Assembly (NCBI RefSeq): GCF_014648815.1
Contig: NZ_BMRV01000010.1
Span: forward strand, 244,617-308,616
Length of the DNA stretch: 64,000 nucleotides
DNA from: Streptomyces flaveolus
GTDB taxonomy: Bacteria; Actinomycetota; Actinomycetes; Streptomycetales; Streptomycetaceae
Direction of reading: 5' to 3'
This document shows positions 28,224-36,367 of the stretch, one piece after another; the stretch's first letter is position 1; each line of letters begins with the position of its first letter. Below the pieces are notes generated by a model. The model ran no database searches. It was given only the letters and a program-made list of their open reading frames with translations, and had not been told where the DNA came from. The translations under genes and the position numbers were made by a program.

Positions 28224-28258
28224 GGGCCGACCGGCGCATCCAGCGCACCGGTCGGCCC
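28224..28258 (-). terminator. Hairpin downstream of the secreted-protein gene
   Basis: GGGCCGACCGG and CCGGTCGGCCC pair over 11 bp around a 13-base loop that can pair further (CGC/GCG). It lies 23 bp past the stop of the secreted protein gene and before cprB, so it probably separates the two transcription units. Confidence 0.65.
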
Positions 28259-28281
28259 ACCGCTTCACGGCGTACGCCCGC

Positions 28282-28935
28282 TCAGTTGACGAAGACCGTG
28301 GCGCCCCCGTCGGTGACCGGGGCGTAGGTGGCGGTGAAGTACCCGTTGGCGAAGCAGAGTCCGGAACCGGACACCTTGGTGAAGTGCTGGTCGGCGAAGG
28401 CGATCCCGTTGTCCGCGTTGCTGGCCGTGCCGGACAGGCCGGGCGCCTCGTAGACGCAGTTGACGCTGCCGAGGAGGGTGCGCAGCGTGACCGTGGTCCG
28501 GACGGCGGAGCCGCTGGGCGGGGTGACGGCGACGGTTCCGTCGGAGGAGACGGTGGTGGTGTACGGCAGGTTGGCGACCTTGATCCCGGTGACGCCGAGG
28601 ACGCCCGTGACGTTGCTGGTGCAGCTGCTGCTGTCGAAGGTGTGGGCGGTGAGCGACTCGGTGGCCGTGCCGGGGGCGGTCGGGTTGTCGGTGACGGAGA
28701 CGGTGAACTGCGAGGCCGTGCAGGAGACTCCGTTGCTGCCGGTGGCGCTGGAGTAGAACGTGGCGCTGGTGCCGCTCGCCAGGGAGGCGGTGAGGGTGTC
28801 GCCGACGGCGACGGGGGTACCGCCGAGGGCGCCCGTGGTCAGGACGGGCGTGTCGGCCGCGGCCGCGGGCAGTGCCGTGGGGAGCGTCAGCGCGGCGACG
28901 GCTGCGGTGAGGGTGAGCAGAGTACGAGTACGCAT
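28282..28935 (-). CDS. Secreted protein of unknown function
   Basis: A 217-residue protein with a Sec signal peptide (MRTRTLLTLTAAVAALTLPT, cleavage likely after AAAA near residue 27). The mature part is rich in Thr, Ser, Gly and Val with beta-strand character and four Cys (CTASQF, SSSCTSN, NCVYEAP, GLCFANG), able to form two disulfides in the oxidising exterior. No catalytic motif is seen. I recognise it only as one of the small extracellular proteins common in Streptomyces. The signal peptide lacks a twin-arginine motif. A long 457-bp upstream gap and a good terminator suggest a monocistronic unit. Confidence 0.85.
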   Translation of the reverse strand: MRTRTLLTLTAAVAALTLPTALPAAAADTPVLTTGALGGTPVAVGDTLTASLASGTSATFYSSATGSNGVSCTASQFTVSVTDNPTAPGTATESLTAHTFDSSSCTSNVTGVLGVTGIKVANLPYTTTVSSDGTVAVTPPSGSAVRTTVTLRTLLGSVNCVYEAPGLSGTASNADNGIAFADQHFTKVSGSGLCFANGYFTATYAPVTDGGATVFVN

Positions 28936-29392
28936 GCGGCTGCCTCTTCTCGGAAGTGGGGTTCGGTGAAGCAGGGGTGGGCCGGCCGCGGGGATGCGGC
29001 CGGGCCGATGCGACGAGATACCGGGCTGCGCCCGGGAGGTGCGGTGAAGCCCTTTCGGGGCCGGGAACGCGAACGGTGCCGCGGGAACGGATCCGGCGCC
29101 ACGGATCCGGGAAACTCTTCCGTTTGTAGAGCTGATGCCTCGTCAGAGTCAAGCACCAGTACGGAGTTCGGGTCCCGCGCCGTAAGCGGCACACGATCCT
29201 CACTCTTTACCCACACCGTGCTTGACCCCTGCGTGTAACCACCGGTAACTTCCGAATGGCTACTGGTGCGTAACGTGAAAGCCCTTGCAGCCGCCGGGAG
29301 TTGCCGGGAGGCGTGCGCACCAGCCGCTGTCCGCGCCAGGACAACGTGCCGCTGAAGCCCGATCCGCATTGACTATGCCTCTGGGAGCAGAC
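28936..29392. other. Divergent control region between secreted protein and DUF6230 gene
   Basis: 457 bp without a gene and less G+C-rich than its surroundings in the right half. Three GTAAC pentamers occur in one orientation at 29235, 29245 and 29270, with an ACCGGT between the first two. They may be promoter or operator half-sites for the DUF6230/DUF6114 operon, but spacing does not match a sigma consensus that I can name with confidence. Confidence 0.5.
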
Positions 29393-30088
29393 ATGGCCTC
29401 GTCCTCGGACGTCACCCCGTCCGCCGGCAACACCCCCGAACCCGACAGCAGACCGGAAAGCGACTCCGCGCCCCAGGGAGCGGACGGCACGAGACGCGGG
29501 CGGGTCAGGCTGCGCCGGGCCGCCGTGCTCGCGGTGCCGGCCGCACTGGTCACCGCGGGGCTGGCGATCCTCACCGCGCAGGGCGCCCTCGGTGTCCAGT
29601 TCGCGATCTCCGGCATGCCGTTCACCGTCACCGCCACGGAGCTCGACGGCACCGGATTCGCCCAGTTCGGCGGGCTCGACAACATGGCCGAGGACAGCCC
29701 CAACGCGGGCGACACCGGCGGCCAGGTGCTGGTCGTCACCTCCGTGATCAAGGACGCGACGCTCACCAAGCTGTGCCAGAGCGTCGATCTGGGCGGTACC
29801 AACCTGCTCATCACCGCCGGCGGCGGCGACACCAAGGTGGCAGCGAGCGACCTGACCACCGACTCGACGCTGCTGTCCGGCGACGCCGCCTTCAACAACA
29901 TCGAGATCGGCAACGACGCCAGCACGCTGGACAAGGCCGGACCGAAGGGCCGCGGCCCCAAGGGCGTCTTCAGCCAGCAGGCCGACACCGTGCACATCAA
30001 GAACCTGCGGCAGACCAACTACGCCACTACGGCGGGTGTGTTCAAGCTTCCGGGGCTGAAGATGCGCTTCAGCGACTCGGGCTGCTGA
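29393..30088 (+). CDS. DUF6230 family membrane-anchored protein
   Basis: A 231-residue protein with an acidic, Pro/Ser-rich N-terminus, one TM segment around residues 45-65 (AVLAVPAALVTAGLAILTAQ) and an extracellular domain of beta character (FAISGMPFTVTATELDGTGF, then AQFGGLDNM and TLTKLCQSVDLGGTNLL). This matches the actinobacterial DUF6230 family, sometimes mislabelled cholesterol esterase; no lipase Ser motif is present. The chosen ATG follows GGGAG at six bases; an in-frame ATG six codons earlier is possible. Its stop overlaps the start of the DUF6114 gene (TGATG). Function unknown, probably at the cell envelope. Confidence 0.85.
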   Translation: MASSSDVTPSAGNTPEPDSRPESDSAPQGADGTRRGRVRLRRAAVLAVPAALVTAGLAILTAQGALGVQFAISGMPFTVTATELDGTGFAQFGGLDNMAEDSPNAGDTGGQVLVVTSVIKDATLTKLCQSVDLGGTNLLITAGGGDTKVAASDLTTDSTLLSGDAAFNNIEIGNDASTLDKAGPKGRGPKGVFSQQADTVHIKNLRQTNYATTAGVFKLPGLKMRFSDSGC

Positions 30089-30546
30089 TGACCGGCGACC
30101 GGCGCAGGGGCTTCAGGACCGCCTTCCGCGACTGGCGGTCCGGCCGGCCGTTCTGGGGCGGGCTGCTGCTCGCCCTGGGCGGGGCGGAGGTCCTGTTCAC
30201 CATGAAGGCGTCGCTCAAGGTCGTCCTGCACGTCGGCATGCAGGGCGTGGCCGGCTATCTCCTGCCGGTCGTCATGCTGCTGTGCGGACTGCTCACCCTC
30301 GTCACCCCGGCCCAGCGCCTCTTCTACTCGCTCATCGGCGTGCTGGCCTCCCTGGGCACGTGGCTCACGTCCAATCTGGGCGGCTTCCTCGTCGGCCTGC
30401 TCCTCGGCTGCGTCGGCAGTTGCCTCGCCTTCGGGTGGCTGCCGGACCAGGAGTCCCGCCGCGAACGGCGGCGGCGCAGGAAACAGGCCCGCGCCGCGCG
30501 GTCCTCCGCGCGGCCGCTGGAGCAGCGGGCCGGCGGCCCGGCCTGA
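30088..30546 (+). CDS. DUF6114 family integral membrane protein
   Basis: A 152-residue protein with about four TM segments between residues 22 and 118 (FWGGLLLALGGAEVLFTMKA, YLLPVVMLLCGLLTLV, FYSLIGVLASLGTWLTSNLG, GFLVGLLLGCVGSCLAFGWL) and a strongly basic C-terminal tail (RRERRRRRKQARAARSS). It is co-translated with the DUF6230 protein through a TGATG overlap, as the pair is elsewhere in Streptomyces as far as I recall. A very stable hairpin ends the operon. The biochemical role is not known. Confidence 0.85.
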   Translation: MTGDRRRGFRTAFRDWRSGRPFWGGLLLALGGAEVLFTMKASLKVVLHVGMQGVAGYLLPVVMLLCGLLTLVTPAQRLFYSLIGVLASLGTWLTSNLGGFLVGLLLGCVGSCLAFGWLPDQESRRERRRRRKQARAARSSARPLEQRAGGPA

Positions 30547-30558
30547 GGACGACCGGAC

Positions 30559-30594
30559 GCCTCGACGCCGCGGCCTCGGCCGCGGCGTCGAGGC
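30559..30594. terminator. Strong bidirectional hairpin between DUF6114 and betaine operon
   Basis: A 16-bp perfect stem, GCCTCGACGCCGCGGC with GCCGCGGCGTCGAGGC, around a CTCG loop. It starts 12 bases after the DUF6114 stop and ends two bases before the stop of the convergent binding-protein gene, so it can serve both transcripts. Confidence 0.85.
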
Positions 30595-30596
30595 CG

Positions 30597-31556
30597 TCAG
30601 GCGAGGCCCGCGGACTTCAGCCACTCCTTGGCCACGTCCAGCGGGTCCTTCTTGTCCAGCTGGACCTGCGCGTCCAGGTCGAGGAGGGTCTTCGTGTCCA
30701 GCTTGGCAGAGACCGCGTTCAGCGCGGCGACGCCCTCCGGGGACAGCCCCTCCTTGTTGACCAGCGGGGTCACGTTGGCGAACCCGAAGAGGTTCTGCGG
30801 GTCCTTCAGGACGACGAACTTCTCCTTGACGATGGTCGGGTCCGTGGTGAAGACGTCCGCGGCCTGCACGGTGTTCTTGGCCAGCGCCGACTGGGTCAGC
30901 GGGCCGCCCGCGTCGAGCGCCTTGAAGGACTTGAACTTCAGACCGTAGACGGACTCCAGGCCCTTGAGGCCCTGCTGCCTGGTCTGGAACTCGGGCGAGC
31001 CGCCGATCGTCAGCTCGGGAGCCGCCTCCTTGAGGTCGGCGAGGGTGGACTCGGCGGTGAGGCCGTACTTCTCGGCGGTCTCGGCGTTGACGCTGACCGA
31101 GTCCTTGTCCTCGGCCGGCGACGACTCCAGCAGCGTCAGGCTCTTGTCGAGCTTGGCCTTCGCCGCGGCGTTCACGGCCTCGGCGGACTTCTGCTCGGCC
31201 TTGGGGTCGAGGTAGGCCAGCAGCGAGCCGTTGTACTCCGGCAGCACCGTGACCGAGCCGTTCTTCATCAGGCCGTACGTCGTCTCGCGGCTGCCGATGT
31301 TGTGCTTGTAGGTGACCTTGAGGCCCTTGGCCCTGAGCGCCTCGCCGTAGATGTCGGCGAGCAGGGTGCTCTCGGCGAAGTTGTTGGAGCCGACGACGAC
31401 GGTGCCGGCCTTCGCCTTCTCGCCGGCCAAGGGGTTGTCGGAGGTGTCGTCGGAGGAGGAACAGCCCGCGAGCAGCGCCGTCGCGGCGGTGAGCGCGACG
31501 GCCGCCGCACCGGTGTGCCTCGTCCTGGACCTGCTGCTCTTCGCGGTAGAAGTCAT
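30597..31556 (-). CDS. Osmoprotectant ABC transporter substrate-binding lipoprotein
   Basis: A 319-residue OpuC/ProX-type binding protein (OpuAC family) for glycine betaine, choline or related compatible solutes. A signal peptide ends in the lipobox LLAGC (Cys about residue 32). VVVGSNNFAESTLLADIYGE, GLKVTYKHNIGSRETTYGLM and GSVTVLPEYNGSLLAYL are typical of the family; the Tyr in LPEYNG belongs to the aromatic ligand cage. It is the last gene of a four-gene operon (ATPase, two permeases, binding protein). Uptake of these solutes fits the trehalose genes nearby in osmotic protection, but that link is inference. Confidence 0.93.
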   Translation of the reverse strand: MTSTAKSSRSRTRHTGAAAVALTAATALLAGCSSSDDTSDNPLAGEKAKAGTVVVGSNNFAESTLLADIYGEALRAKGLKVTYKHNIGSRETTYGLMKNGSVTVLPEYNGSLLAYLDPKAEQKSAEAVNAAAKAKLDKSLTLLESSPAEDKDSVSVNAETAEKYGLTAESTLADLKEAAPELTIGGSPEFQTRQQGLKGLESVYGLKFKSFKALDAGGPLTQSALAKNTVQAADVFTTDPTIVKEKFVVLKDPQNLFGFANVTPLVNKEGLSPEGVAALNAVSAKLDTKTLLDLDAQVQLDKKDPLDVAKEWLKSAGLA

Positions 31557-31634
31557 CCACTGATCCAAACGAGCCGCTTGTCGGTCAGTCAACTACGGCC
31601 GGGTCACGGTTTTCCGTACGTCCGTGTCCGGACG

Positions 31635-32300
31635 TCAGCGCCTGCGCACCCCCGGGGACACCGCGAACCTGCCCGCCGCCCAGAACAGGGCGAGTGTGAC
31701 CAGTGCCAGCAGCGCCACCAGGGTGGCGCCGCCCACCACCTTCTCGTAGTCGCGCTGGTAGAGCCCGTCGATGATGTACCGGCCGAGCCCGCCCAGGCTG
31801 ACGTAGGCGGCGATGGTGGCCGTCGAGACGACCTGGATGGCCGCCGAGCGCAGTCCGCTGAGGACCAGCGGGAGGGCGACCGGCAGTTCGACCTGGAACA
31901 GGATGCGCGTCTCGTGCATGCCCAGGCCGCGTGCGGCGTCCACCGGGGCGGGGTCGACGGAGCGGACCGCCTCGTAGGTGGTGACCAGGATCGGCGGCAC
32001 GGCGAGGACGACCAGCGGGATCATCACCGGCAGCAGGCCGATGCCCATCACGACGGCGATCAGCACCAGCAGGCCGAAGCTCGGCAGGGCCCGGGCCGCG
32101 GTGGCGATGAAGGCGACGGCGTTGCCGCCCCGCCCGGTGTGCCCGGTGAGCAGTCCGACGGGCAGGCCGATCGCGGCGGCGAGGACCAGGGCGAGCAGCG
32201 TGTACTGGACGTGCTCCAGCAGGCGTTGCGGGATGCCGTCGTAGCCGTGCCAGTGGGCGCTGTCGCTGAAGAAGGCGTTGACGAAGTTCAGTACGTTCAC
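31635..32300 (-). CDS. Osmoprotectant ABC transporter permease 2
   Basis: A 221-residue inner-membrane permease with five to six TM segments. DAARGLGMHETRILFQVELP is the EAA-like loop, and GLGRYIIDGLYQRDYEKVVG is typical of OpuCB/OpuCD permeases. The GTG start overlaps the stop of the upstream permease by four bases. 78 bp separate it from the binding-protein gene. Confidence 0.93.
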   Translation of the reverse strand: MNVLNFVNAFFSDSAHWHGYDGIPQRLLEHVQYTLLALVLAAAIGLPVGLLTGHTGRGGNAVAFIATAARALPSFGLLVLIAVVMGIGLLPVMIPLVVLAVPPILVTTYEAVRSVDPAPVDAARGLGMHETRILFQVELPVALPLVLSGLRSAAIQVVSTATIAAYVSLGGLGRYIIDGLYQRDYEKVVGGATLVALLALVTLALFWAAGRFAVSPGVRRR

Positions 32301-33007
32301 CGGGCCGCCTCCTTCGCCGCGGGCTGCTCGGCCGGCGGGGTCGCGCCGTTCCTGCCGCGCGGACGGGTGCCGCGCGGCATCCAGGGGGTCAGCAGGGTCC
32401 GGGCCAGGACCAGCGCCGCGTCGCACAGGATGGCCAGGACGGCCGTCGTGACCACGGAGTTGACCGCCAGCTCGGGCCGGTCGTACTTCTGCGCGTCCGC
32501 GAGCAGGTTGCCGAGGGCGCCCTGGTTGCCGATGAGGGCGCCGACGCTGACCAGGGAGATGCTGGAGGCGGTGGCCACGCGGAGCCCGGCGAGGATCGCG
32601 GGCACGGCGATCGGCAGCTGCACCTGGAGGTAGCGCCGTACGGGCCCGAAGCCCATGGCGGTCGCGGCGGCCAGCGTCTCCTGCGGCACCGATCGCACGC
32701 CGTCGACGATGGCGGGGACGAGCACCACCAGGCTGTAGACGGCCAGCGGGATCATCACCGTCAGCTCGGTCTGGCCCGTGTAGTCGATGAGGACGACGAA
32801 GACGGCAAGCGACGGGATGGCGTAGAACACGGTCGTCACGCCGAGCACGGGCGGATAGAGCCAGCGGAAGCGCACGCAGAGCTGGGCGACGGGCAGCGCG
32901 AGCAGCAGCCCGGCCAGGACCGGCAGCAGCGCCTCGCGCAGGTGCAGGCCGATCAGGCCGGAGTAGGTGTTCTGCAGGTCGCTCGGGATGTCGAAGAAGC
33001 CGTTCAC
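32297..33007 (-). CDS. Osmoprotectant ABC transporter permease 1
   Basis: A 236-residue permease of the same OpuC type, with six hydrophobic segments and the EAA-like loop ETLAAATAMGFGPVRRYLQV followed by the conserved QLPIAVPAILAGLR. The last about 30 residues are basic and Pro/Ala-rich (RGTRPRGRNGATPPAEQPAA) and probably disordered in the cytoplasm. It overlaps both neighbours by four bases, so ATPase and both permeases are translationally coupled. Confidence 0.93.
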   Translation of the reverse strand: MNGFFDIPSDLQNTYSGLIGLHLREALLPVLAGLLLALPVAQLCVRFRWLYPPVLGVTTVFYAIPSLAVFVVLIDYTGQTELTVMIPLAVYSLVVLVPAIVDGVRSVPQETLAAATAMGFGPVRRYLQVQLPIAVPAILAGLRVATASSISLVSVGALIGNQGALGNLLADAQKYDRPELAVNSVVTTAVLAILCDAALVLARTLLTPWMPRGTRPRGRNGATPPAEQPAAKEAAR

Positions 33008-34119
33008 GAGGCGACCTTGGCGTCGTCGGAGCGCCCGGCGGCGTGGGCGGCTCGGATGGCCTCGCCGATGGTCTGCTGGGAGACGACCCCGGTCACCCGG
33101 CCGTCGGCGTCCACGGCGACGGCCCAGCCGGTGGGCGAGAGCACGGCGCAGTCGAGGGCGGCCCGCAGCGAGTCGGTGCCGGGGACGAACGGCCGCCCGT
33201 ACGGCAGGAGGGCGTCCGGATCGATGTCCCCGGCGGTCAGGTCGCGCGGCTCGCTCCAGCCGAGGGGCCTGCCGTCGGTGTCGGTGACGAGGAGGTAGGG
33301 GGCGTCCGGCGCGGCGAGGCGTCCGGCGCCGGCGTCCAGGGGCACGACGGCGTCGGTCGTCAACTCCAGTGCGGCGGACGGGAAGAAGGACAGCCGGCGG
33401 ATGCCGCGGTCGGCGCCGAGGAAGTCCTCCACGAAGGCGTCCGCCGGGTCGGACAGCAGCTCGGCGGGGGTCGCGAACTGGGCGAGCCGGCCGCCGGTGC
33501 GCATCACCGCGACCATGGTGCCGAGTTTGACGGCCTCGTCGATGTCGTGCGTGACGAACACGATGGTCTTGCCCAGCTCGTCCTGGATGCGCAGCAGTTC
33601 GTCCTGGAGGCCCTTGCGCACCACGGGGTCGACGGCCGAGAACGGCTCGTCCATGAGCAGCACCGGCGGATCGGCGGCGAGGGCCCGCGCCACGCCGACG
33701 CGCTGCTGCTGTCCGCCGGAGAGCTGGTACGGGTACCGCTTGCCGAGTGAGGTGTCGAGCCCGACCCGTTCCATCAACTCGGCCGCTCGCGCACGGGACT
33801 TCTGCTTGCCCCAGCCGAGCATGCGGGGCACGGTGGCGATGTTGTCGAGGATCGTCCGGTGCTGGAAGAGGCCGGCGTTCTGGATGACGTAGCCCATGGA
33901 CCGGCGCAGCGTGGTGACCGGCCGGCCCTGGATGTCCGCGCCGTCGAGGAGGATGGTGCCCTCGGTCGGCTCGACCATCCTGTTGATCATCCGCAGGGTC
34001 GTCGTCTTGCCGCAGCCCGAGGGGCCGACGAGGACCGTGATCGACCGGTCGGGGATCTCCAGCGACAGCCGGTCGACCGCCACCGTGCCGTCCGGATACC
34101 GCTTGGTGACTGATTCCAT
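33004..34119 (-). CDS. Osmoprotectant ABC transporter ATPase with CBS domains
   Basis: A 371-residue OpuCA/ProV-like ATPase and the first gene of the operon. Walker A is GPSGCGKTT, the signature is LSGGQQQRVGVARAL, Walker B is VLLMDEPFSAVDP and the H-loop is FVTHDIDEA. From about residue 255 it carries a tandem CBS region (LLVTDTDGRPLGW, GWAVAVDADGRVTGVVSQQT) that in this family senses ionic strength or nucleotides to gate transport. The ATG at 34119 was chosen; two codons upstream a rarer start could give LIRMESVTKRY. The 213 bp upstream hold the promoter and no gene. Confidence 0.94.
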   Translation of the reverse strand: MESVTKRYPDGTVAVDRLSLEIPDRSITVLVGPSGCGKTTTLRMINRMVEPTEGTILLDGADIQGRPVTTLRRSMGYVIQNAGLFQHRTILDNIATVPRMLGWGKQKSRARAAELMERVGLDTSLGKRYPYQLSGGQQQRVGVARALAADPPVLLMDEPFSAVDPVVRKGLQDELLRIQDELGKTIVFVTHDIDEAVKLGTMVAVMRTGGRLAQFATPAELLSDPADAFVEDFLGADRGIRRLSFFPSAALELTTDAVVPLDAGAGRLAAPDAPYLLVTDTDGRPLGWSEPRDLTAGDIDPDALLPYGRPFVPGTDSLRAALDCAVLSPTGWAVAVDADGRVTGVVSQQTIGEAIRAAHAAGRSDDAKVAS

Positions 34120-34332
34120 CCGTATCAAAGCGCCGAATGCCCTTCGGGTCTGGCAGAAGCTGCCCGCTCCGGCCGCGGTCGGTGGGGCCGTCGCCGGTCG
34201 AGTGTAGACGGGGGTGTCGCGGGGCCCTTCGGTTCGGGGCGACTCCTTCCCCATGCGGGGGCGTTCACACCGGCGTTCGGCCCCGCGTCCTCCCCGGCCG
34301 GCCACGGCGGCGGTCGGCGGCGCCCGGCGCGG

Positions 34333-35451
34333 TCAGCCGTACATCGCCTCGCGGTACAGGGCCGCGAGCGCGTCGTCGATGGGGTGCGGCTGCGGCGTAC
34401 CGGAGGAGTCCAGCCTGTTCCACCTCTGCATGTTCACCGCGACCGCCATCTGCCGCTTGCCGTCGGCGCGGGTCATGGCCAGCGCCCCACCGCCCCAGAC
34501 CGTGCCGCCGTGGCCCCAGAAGGTGCCCTGTCCGGGCCCCTCCATCGGGTGCAGGCCGAGGCCGTAGTCGATCACCCTTCCCTCCTGGGAGACGACCGGG
34601 ACGGTGCGCTGCATCTGGGCCAGTGACGCCGGGGCGACGATCTCCCCGGCGAGCAGCATGCCGTAGAAGCGGTTGAGGTCCGCGACCGTCGATATCAGCG
34701 AGGCCGAGGGCCCCACCCACGACATGTCGTAGACGCTGTAGTCGCGCGGTGGGTCGATCATGCCGAACCAGGACTCGTAGAGCCGCGAGTGCGGCCCGTC
34801 GACGTACGGCCCGGTGGGGAGTCCGGTGTCCCGGAGTCCGGCGCGCTCGATGACGTGCTGGGTGATGTACCGCTCGGCCGTGGTGCCGGTCACCTCTTCC
34901 AGGAGCCGGACGAGGAGCAGGTAGTTGGTGTTGGAGTACACCCCCGGAGTGCCGCCCGGGACGCCGACGGCGGGTGCGGTGACCCCCATCTCGATCAGGT
35001 CTGTGGGGTCGAACCGCGTGAACCGGTGGTCGTCCAGGCTCTCGGGACCGGTGTCCGCGAGGACGGGGAACGCCTTGAGCGACGGGTAGGCGTACGGGAG
35101 GTACTCGGCGAGGCCGCTGGTGTGGTTGAGCAGCATGCGGACGGTGATCGTGTCACCGCGTTCGCCGGGGACCAGCGCAGGGAGGTACCGGCCTATCGGG
35201 GTGTCGAGACCGATCCGGCCGCTCTCGGTCTGCTGGAGCACCGCCGCTGCGGTGAAGGTCTTGGTGATGCTGCCGACGCGGTGCCGCAAGCCGGCGGTGG
35301 CGGGGCGGCCGGTGGTGACATCGGCGGCCCCTGCGGCGCCGCGCCAGACCTGGTCGCCGTCCCTGACCTCGGCGAACAGGCCCGGCATCCCGGCGCGGTG
35401 AACGTTGTCGAGGGCGGCGTCGAGCGCCGCGCGATCCAGCGGGTTCGTCAC
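34333..35451 (-). CDS. Serine hydrolase, class C beta-lactamase family
   Basis: A 372-residue member of the beta-lactamase/DD-peptidase family (S12). The nucleophile motif is SITK (Ser61, Lys64), the second element is YSNTNY near residue 172, and the KTG-like box is HGGTVWGGG near residue 323. There is no clear signal peptide, so the substrate may be cytoplasmic; the family includes esterases, D-amino-acid peptidases and true beta-lactamases. The GTG start follows AAGGA at nine bases. It is divergent from a TetR gene with a 17-bp palindrome in between, so it is probably repressed by that TetR. Confidence 0.9.
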   Translation of the reverse strand: MTNPLDRAALDAALDNVHRAGMPGLFAEVRDGDQVWRGAAGAADVTTGRPATAGLRHRVGSITKTFTAAAVLQQTESGRIGLDTPIGRYLPALVPGERGDTITVRMLLNHTSGLAEYLPYAYPSLKAFPVLADTGPESLDDHRFTRFDPTDLIEMGVTAPAVGVPGGTPGVYSNTNYLLLVRLLEEVTGTTAERYITQHVIERAGLRDTGLPTGPYVDGPHSRLYESWFGMIDPPRDYSVYDMSWVGPSASLISTVADLNRFYGMLLAGEIVAPASLAQMQRTVPVVSQEGRVIDYGLGLHPMEGPGQGTFWGHGGTVWGGGALAMTRADGKRQMAVAVNMQRWNRLDSSGTPQPHPIDDALAALYREAMYG

Positions 35452-35561
35452 GTCGTGCGTCCTTTCGTGGTCCCCGGAGTGCGCTCCGCAGCGGCCGCCT
35501 GACCCGGACGAACAGGGCACGAGTGGCGTGCGGGCCCACCTGCATGCTTCTGAACCCATTA

Positions 35562-35578
35562 TGCACGCGGTGCGTGCA
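35562..35578. promoter_or_regulatory. Palindromic operator between serine hydrolase and TetR genes
   Basis: TGCACGC-GGT-GCGTGCA, a perfect 7-bp inverted repeat with a 3-bp spacer, lies 45 bp before the TetR start and 110 bp before the hydrolase start. It is the natural binding site for the adjacent TetR protein. A further TGCAT (35541) and GTGCAC (35587) are near and may be weaker half-sites. Confidence 0.6.
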
Positions 35579-35622
35579 ACGCCAAGTGCACAGGTAGGCT
35601 GGCATACGGCGAGAGGAGCGTC

Positions 35623-36282
35623 ATGGCCGGTCGAAGGCGTTGGACGACGGAGGAGATCCTGGACGCGGCGGCGGAGCTGCTGCGCACGAGCGACGCGGAG
35701 TCGTTCAGCGTGCGCAAGCTGGCCGCGGCTCTCGGGACCGACTCCTCGAGTCTCTACCGGCACTTCCGCAGCAAGACCGAACTGCTGCGCGCGGTCGCCG
35801 ACCGGATCCTCCTGGCCGCGATGGAGGGCTACCGCCCCGAGGGCGACTGGAAGCAGCGCATCACGTCCCTGGCCCTGCGCCTGAGGGAGGCCTTCGGCCG
35901 GCAGCCCCAGCTCGCCTCGGTCTGGGGACGCTACGCGTCGAGCGGCGCCGGATCCCGGCTGGTCATGGAAGAGGTGCTCCAGGCCCTGCGGGCGTCGGGA
36001 CTGCCGGACGAGGAGATCCCGGCGAGCTACCACCGGTTGGCGGTCCTCATCGCCGCGTTGATCGCCTCCGAGGCCGGGGTCAGCACCGTCACCCCGCAGG
36101 AGCACGAGCAGGGCATGGAGCTGTTCCGCGTGGCGGTCCTCGGTGCCGACCCCGCGCGCTTCCCGGCCCTGGCCCACTTCGCCCGCGACGTCCGTCCCCT
36201 CGGGGCGGACCGCGGCGCCGCGTTCGAGGAACTCCTCGCCGCCCAGCTCGCCCGTGTCGAGGCGGCGGTCCGCCCGAGCTGA
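35623..36282 (+). CDS. TetR-family transcriptional regulator
   Basis: A 219-residue repressor. The HTH is residues 8-52 with SVRKLAAALGTDSSSLYRHF as recognition region; the C-terminal helical domain (about 75-215) is the ligand and dimer part and resembles the TetR_C group with LASVWGRYASSGAGSRLVME. The start follows GAGAGGAG. It is divergent from the serine hydrolase and separated from it by a perfect palindrome, suggesting control of that gene and of itself. The ligand is unknown, perhaps the hydrolase substrate. Confidence 0.92.
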   Translation: MAGRRRWTTEEILDAAAELLRTSDAESFSVRKLAAALGTDSSSLYRHFRSKTELLRAVADRILLAAMEGYRPEGDWKQRITSLALRLREAFGRQPQLASVWGRYASSGAGSRLVMEEVLQALRASGLPDEEIPASYHRLAVLIAALIASEAGVSTVTPQEHEQGMELFRVAVLGADPARFPALAHFARDVRPLGADRGAAFEELLAAQLARVEAAVRPS

Positions 36283-36367
36283 CCTGCCCGGCCCGGGAGG
36301 GCCGCCGCCCCTGCGGCACCCACCACGGAGATCGCGGCGTCCACCCGCGGCGGGCGCGTAGGCCGGA

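Noticed and set aside
29231..29280. Sigma-BldN type promoter before DUF6230
   Set aside because: CGTAAC is present at 29269 but no CGTTGA-like -10 follows at about 16 bp.
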